From positions 5,793,501 through 5,857,500 of the forward strand of contig NZ_SAUN01000001.1 of the NCBI RefSeq assembly GCF_004011505.1: a stretch of 64,000 nt of DNA, given 5' to 3'. Below, piece after piece: positions 60,762-64,000 of this stretch (position 1 is the first letter of the stretch; every line of letters begins with the position of its first letter). Below the pieces are notes generated by a model. It worked only from the letters and a program-made list of their open reading frames with translations, ran no database searches and was not told the origin of the DNA. The DNA comes from Nonomuraea polychroma (GTDB lineage Bacteria > Actinomycetota > Actinomycetes > Streptosporangiales > Streptosporangiaceae). The translations under genes were made by a program, and so were the position numbers.

Positions 60762-62159
60762 TCAGCGCCACAAATGCACCGGAAGTCCCGACAACGCCAG
60801 CTCGCGATAACGTCGCACGAGTCGCTCCCGGTCGCCGCCGAAACGCGCCAGCGCCTCCCGCTGCCACACCGACCCCGTGCGGCGCAGCCGGGTCCGCTGC
60901 TCGATGACGCCCAGCGCGCGGTCGGCGTCGCTCGGCGTCACCCCGGCGCCGAGCAGCCCGGCCCGCGCCTCGGGCAGCAGGGTGAGCACCAGGTCGGCGG
61001 CCCCGAACTCGCCGTCCGCGCCCGGCCAGGACAGCTTGGCGTCCAGCCCGTGCATGGCGGCCCGGTAGAAGTTCTGGTACGCCTCCGCGAACCGGTAACC
61101 GGTCAGGTCCCGCTCGGCCTGCGACAACGTCAGCCCCAGCAGGAACGCCGTGTTGGCGGCCATGTCCGCGCAGGAGGGCCCGGCCGGCAGCGCCCGCATC
61201 TCGATCCGCAGGTGCCCGCCCTCGGCCGGGTCGTAGACGGGCCGGTTCCACTGCCAGATCGTGCCCTGGTGCAGCCGGAGCTCGGGCACCTCGTGCGGCC
61301 CGGCGTCGTCGTGGAGGTCGGGCACGATCGGCTCGTAGTCGCGTACGTACCGCCGGAACAACTCATGCGCGCCCTCGCGCACCCAGTCCGAGCCGAACGT
61401 GACCCGCCCGTCCCTGCGCCCGCGCCGCTCCACGTCCCGGTCGTCGGCGGCCTCCTCCATCAGCGCGATCCGCGTCTCTTCCCACAGCTGCCTGCCCAGG
61501 AAGAACGGCGAGTTGCCGCACGCGGCCAGCACCGGGCCGATGGCGAGCTGGGCGGCGTTGAACAGCCGGGCGAAACGCTCGGGCGGCGTGCGGATGTGCA
61601 CCTGCCAGGAGGTGTTGGCGGCCTCGAGTATCACGTCCTCCACCGACAGCTCGAGCTCGTCGATCTTGACCAGGAACGGCTCCAGCCGCAGCCGCCTGAT
61701 GCCCCTGCTCAACGCGCGATAACGGTTCTGGTCGCTCATGGCGTTGACCGTGAAGTCCTCGGTGCCGAGGGTGGGCAGGATGCCGATGGGCACCGCGCCG
61801 CCGCCCTCGACCGCGCTGTCCACCTTCGTCATGGTCTCCTGGACCTCGCCGCTCATCTGCTCGAACGGCCTGCCCTCCAGCGGCGTCGGGGTCAGGTTGA
61901 CCTCGACGTTGTAACGGCCCAGCTCCAGCACCACGCGGGGGTCGCCGAGAGCCTCCAGCACCTGGCTGTTGCGCGGCAGCGGGCGGCCGCGCTCGTCGAT
62001 GAGGAACAGCTCCAGCTCGGCCCCGATCGTGACCGGGCCCGCGCCGAAGCCGGGGGTATCGAGCAGCTCGCGCAGCACGCCGAGCTGCTCCTGGAGGCGT
62101 TCCCCGAAGCGGACGTACTCCGCCTCGGTGAATCGCTCCTTATCCAGATCTCGTCCCAT
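60762..62159 (-). CDS. GCS2-family carboxylate-amine ligase (glutamate--cysteine ligase-like)
   Basis: 465 residues; ATG 62159 (GTG 62162 is possible). The fold is glutamate-cysteine ligase type 2: I-G-A-E-L-E-L-F-L-I start, Y-N-V-E-V-N-L-T-P, N-T-S-W-Q-V-H-I and H-L-R-I-E-M-R-A-L-P-A-G-P-S are in place. Actinobacteria use such enzymes as EgtA-like, YbdK-like or of unknown amine use, so I do not name the product. The upstream SDR gene is 35 bp away on the same strand. Confidence 0.85.
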   Translation of the reverse strand: MGRDLDKERFTEAEYVRFGERLQEQLGVLRELLDTPGFGAGPVTIGAELELFLIDERGRPLPRNSQVLEALGDPRVVLELGRYNVEVNLTPTPLEGRPFEQMSGEVQETMTKVDSAVEGGGAVPIGILPTLGTEDFTVNAMSDQNRYRALSRGIRRLRLEPFLVKIDELELSVEDVILEAANTSWQVHIRTPPERFARLFNAAQLAIGPVLAACGNSPFFLGRQLWEETRIALMEEAADDRDVERRGRRDGRVTFGSDWVREGAHELFRRYVRDYEPIVPDLHDDAGPHEVPELRLHQGTIWQWNRPVYDPAEGGHLRIEMRALPAGPSCADMAANTAFLLGLTLSQAERDLTGYRFAEAYQNFYRAAMHGLDAKLSWPGADGEFGAADLVLTLLPEARAGLLGAGVTPSDADRALGVIEQRTRLRRTGSVWQREALARFGGDRERLVRRYRELALSGLPVHLWR

Positions 62160-62194
62160 CACCCCCTTCTGTCCTCTTCGTCAGGTTTGACACA

Positions 62195-62905
62195 TCACCA
62201 GGGGATCACTCCCGCGTCCTCCATGTACGCACCGGTGGGACCGCTCTCGTCGAGCATGGCCAGCCGTACCGCGATCGCCGCGCCCTGCTCGGCCGTGCGG
62301 AAACCGGAGTGGGCGTTGAGATCGGTGGCGCAGTAGCCGGGGTTGGCGGCGTTCACCTTGATCGGGGTGTCCTTGAGCTCCCTGGAGTAGAGGACCGTGA
62401 TCATGTTGAGCGCGCTCTTGGAAGAGTTGTACGCCAGGAACGTGGCTTCCGCGAAGGGGCTGTCCGGGGCCGCGGCCATGGTCAGCGAGCCGAGCTCGCT
62501 CGACATGTTCACGATCCGGCCGGCCGGCGACCTGCGCAGCAGCGGCAGCATGGCGTTCGTCACGGTGACGACGCCGAACACGTTCGTCTCGTAGACGTCC
62601 CTGAGCGCCTGCGTCGAGGCGGTGCTGGGCACGACCTGGTCCAGGCCGCCGGAGATCGCGGCGTTGTTGACCAGGATGTCGAGCGTGCCGTACTCCTGCT
62701 CGATCCACTTCGCGGCGGCGCCCACGCTGTCCTCGTCGGTCACGTCGACCCGCACGTACGGCAGCCCGAGCCGCTCGGCCGCGGCCCGCCCGCGCTCCTC
62801 GTCGCGTGCTCCCACGATCGCGGTGACGCCCTGCTCGGCGAGCAGCCGCGCGATCTCGTAGCCGATTCCCTTGTTGGCACCCGTGATAAGGGCGATCTTC
62901 GTCAT
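62195..62905 (-). CDS. Short-chain dehydrogenase/reductase
   Basis: 236 residues from ATG 62905. The cofactor site is I-T-G-A-N-K-G-I-G-Y-E, the N-N-A-A-I-S-G-G motif is present, M-S-S-E-L gives the catalytic Ser and Y-N-S-S-K-S-A-L-N the Tyr-x-x-x-Lys. It resembles plant-type carbonyl-reductase SDRs. It is divergent from an XRE regulator 103 bp away and is likely regulated by it. Confidence 0.92.
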   Translation of the reverse strand: MTKIALITGANKGIGYEIARLLAEQGVTAIVGARDEERGRAAAERLGLPYVRVDVTDEDSVGAAAKWIEQEYGTLDILVNNAAISGGLDQVVPSTASTQALRDVYETNVFGVVTVTNAMLPLLRRSPAGRIVNMSSELGSLTMAAAPDSPFAEATFLAYNSSKSALNMITVLYSRELKDTPIKVNAANPGYCATDLNAHSGFRTAEQGAAIAVRLAMLDESGPTGAYMEDAGVIPW

Positions 62906-63008
62906 GCCTCCACGTTCGCCCAGGCCAGACCAGGTGCGGGAGAGACCTGCGGAAGCTGGGATCGGCAGTACCACCCACGAACGCACGGTCATGACCCAGG
63001 ATGAAGGC

Positions 63009-63836
63009 ATGAACCGCGACCAACTCGCAGAGTTTCTCCGCAGCAGGCGTGCCCGCGTCAGCCCGGCCGACGTGGGACTGCCCAGTGGCGAGCGCCGCCG
63101 CACGCCGGGCCTGCGCCGGCAGGAGATCGCGCAGCTGGCCGGCATGTCGATCGACTACTACATCCGGCTGGAGCAGGGCCGCGGCCCGCATCCGTCGCGG
63201 CAGGTACTCAACGCGCTGGCCAGGGCGCTGATGCTGACCCAGGACGAGCGCGCCTATCTGTTCGACCTGGCCGGGCAGCCCCTGGAGGCGCCGTCGATCA
63301 GGGAGAACGTGCCCGGCAGCGTGCTGCACCTGCTGGCGTTCCTGGAGGAGGTGCCCACCTACGTCCTCAACGCCCGCTACGACATCCTCGCCTGGAACCC
63401 CATGGCCAACGTCCTCATGGGCGACCTCGACAGCCGCCCGCCCGAGGACAAGAATGTCATCCGCTGGGTCTTCATGTCCCCCGACATCGCCGAGCACCTC
63501 AACGACGAGGAGAAGGGCCGCTTCGCCCGCGCCTCGGTCGCCGACCTGCGCGCCGCCCTGGGCCGCTACCCCGACGACCGCAGGATGAGGGCGCTGGTCG
63601 CCGAGATGCTCGCGCTCAGCCCCGAGTTCGCCGAACTGTGGTCCAGGCACGAGGTCGAGATCCGCAGGGAGCAGCGCAAGCGCGTCACCCACCCGCTCGT
63701 CGGCGTGATCGACATGATCTGCCAGGTCATGCCGGTGCCTGACCGCGACGACCTCCGTCTCGTGCTCTACACCACCGAACCCGGCTCCCCCTCGCACCAG
63801 GCCCTTCGTGAGCTGCGGCAACTGACCATGAGCTGA
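63009..63836 (+). CDS. XRE-family regulator with MmyB-like ligand domain
   Basis: 275 residues from ATG 63009 behind AAGG. The helix-turn-helix is L-R-R-Q-E-I-A-Q-L-A-G-M-S-I-D-Y-Y-I-R-L-E-Q-G-R-G, and the second part P-T-Y-V-L-N-A-R-Y-D-I-L-A-W-N-P-M-A-N is the MmyB-like PAS-type domain for fatty acid or small ligand binding. It is divergent from the SDR gene and such XRE/SDR pairs are common in actinobacteria. It likely represses that gene. Confidence 0.92.
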   Translation: MNRDQLAEFLRSRRARVSPADVGLPSGERRRTPGLRRQEIAQLAGMSIDYYIRLEQGRGPHPSRQVLNALARALMLTQDERAYLFDLAGQPLEAPSIRENVPGSVLHLLAFLEEVPTYVLNARYDILAWNPMANVLMGDLDSRPPEDKNVIRWVFMSPDIAEHLNDEEKGRFARASVADLRAALGRYPDDRRMRALVAEMLALSPEFAELWSRHEVEIRREQRKRVTHPLVGVIDMICQVMPVPDRDDLRLVLYTTEPGSPSHQALRELRQLTMS

Positions 63837-63851
63837 TCGGACGGCCGCCGC

Positions 63852-64000
63852 TCAACCGTCGAAAACCGTCCAGTCGAGCCCTCGGTCGGCGAGCGGGCGT
63901 AACGCTGCGGTGCACGGCGCCGAAGGAGACTTCGCACACCTCGTTCTCATCGTCGCCATTGACGCTCGCGGCAAGACCTGAATGATCCATGCGCGGGCGA
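63852..64000 (-). pseudogene. C-terminal fragment at the window edge
   Basis: The minus strand ends with A-L-R-P-L-A-D-R-G-L-D-W-T-V-F-D-G and a TGA at 63852. Upstream of it another frame has a sensible stretch from ATG 63990 (M-D-H-S-G-L-A-A-S-V-N-G-D-D-E-N-E-V-C), so the gene seems shifted or mixed. Too short to identify. Confidence 0.3.

Noticed and set aside
59346..62336. 996-codon plus-strand frame across three genes
   Set aside because: It runs through the end of the PaaX gene and antisense to two others; composition is artefactual.
1..64000. CRISPR array or cas genes
   Set aside because: No spaced direct repeats of 25-40 bp and no Cas proteins seen; the repeats found are tandem and lie in or beside genes.

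Overview
The window is high-GC DNA with actinobacterial gene style: GTG and TTG starts, ATGA/GTGA overlaps, DUF574 methyltransferases, PadR/TetR/IclR/PaaX regulators, LGFP-type secreted proteins and a DUF6571 protein. The gene mix resembles Streptosporangiaceae such as Nonomuraea, but this is an inference from family content and not a database match.

Layout. 1-6700: the end of a tricarboxylate-transporter binding lipoprotein, a SAM methyltransferase, glmS behind a small unknown gene with a perfect 24-bp palindrome upstream, a large secreted amidase, and a tRNA cluster (Gly-Cys-Gly-Val). 6700-15300: accessory DNA with a decapitated TetR gene, IS1380 debris, a secreted beta-rich protein, a dehydrogenase fragment, a metallopeptidase-like protein lacking its zinc site, a serine recombinase with res-like dyads, a PadR/VOC pair, ABC-transporter and resolvase fragments, and a pentapeptide-repeat protein. 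15300-31700: mostly metabolic and housekeeping genes. These include a TetR/cupin pair, secreted proteins, pobA with an IclR regulator, a pyruvate-oxidase-like enzyme, a LigD polymerase-domain protein, an enoyl-CoA hydratase, a two-component system, and a GT39 plus polyprenol-phosphate-mannose synthase pair.

32350-50300 is a defence island. It contains a complete class 1 DISARM set read on the minus strand in the order drmD, drmMI, drmA, drmB, drmC. A PIN-domain toxin-antitoxin pair lies between drmMI and drmA on the opposite strand. Directly after drmC, in the same apparent operon, is an extra gene fusing a helix-turn-helix, an N6-methylase-like domain and an HsdS-like region, followed by a cytoplasmic Ser/Thr kinase. 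DISARM is described: drmMI marks host DNA, and DrmA/B with D and C block unmodified incoming DNA. The PIN module inside it and the methylase-specificity fusion with an altered catalytic motif are the parts that look unusual.

50500-56400 continues the accessory region: a chimeric broken gene, a three-gene overlapping operon (small helical protein, frameshifted DUF6571 protein, lipoprotein) and an AAA ATPase with a PD-(D/E)XK-like C-terminus. 56400-64000 returns to metabolism: alpha/beta hydrolase, AidB-like acyl-CoA dehydrogenase with a divergent PaaX regulator, a GCS2-family ligase, and a short-chain dehydrogenase with a divergent XRE regulator.
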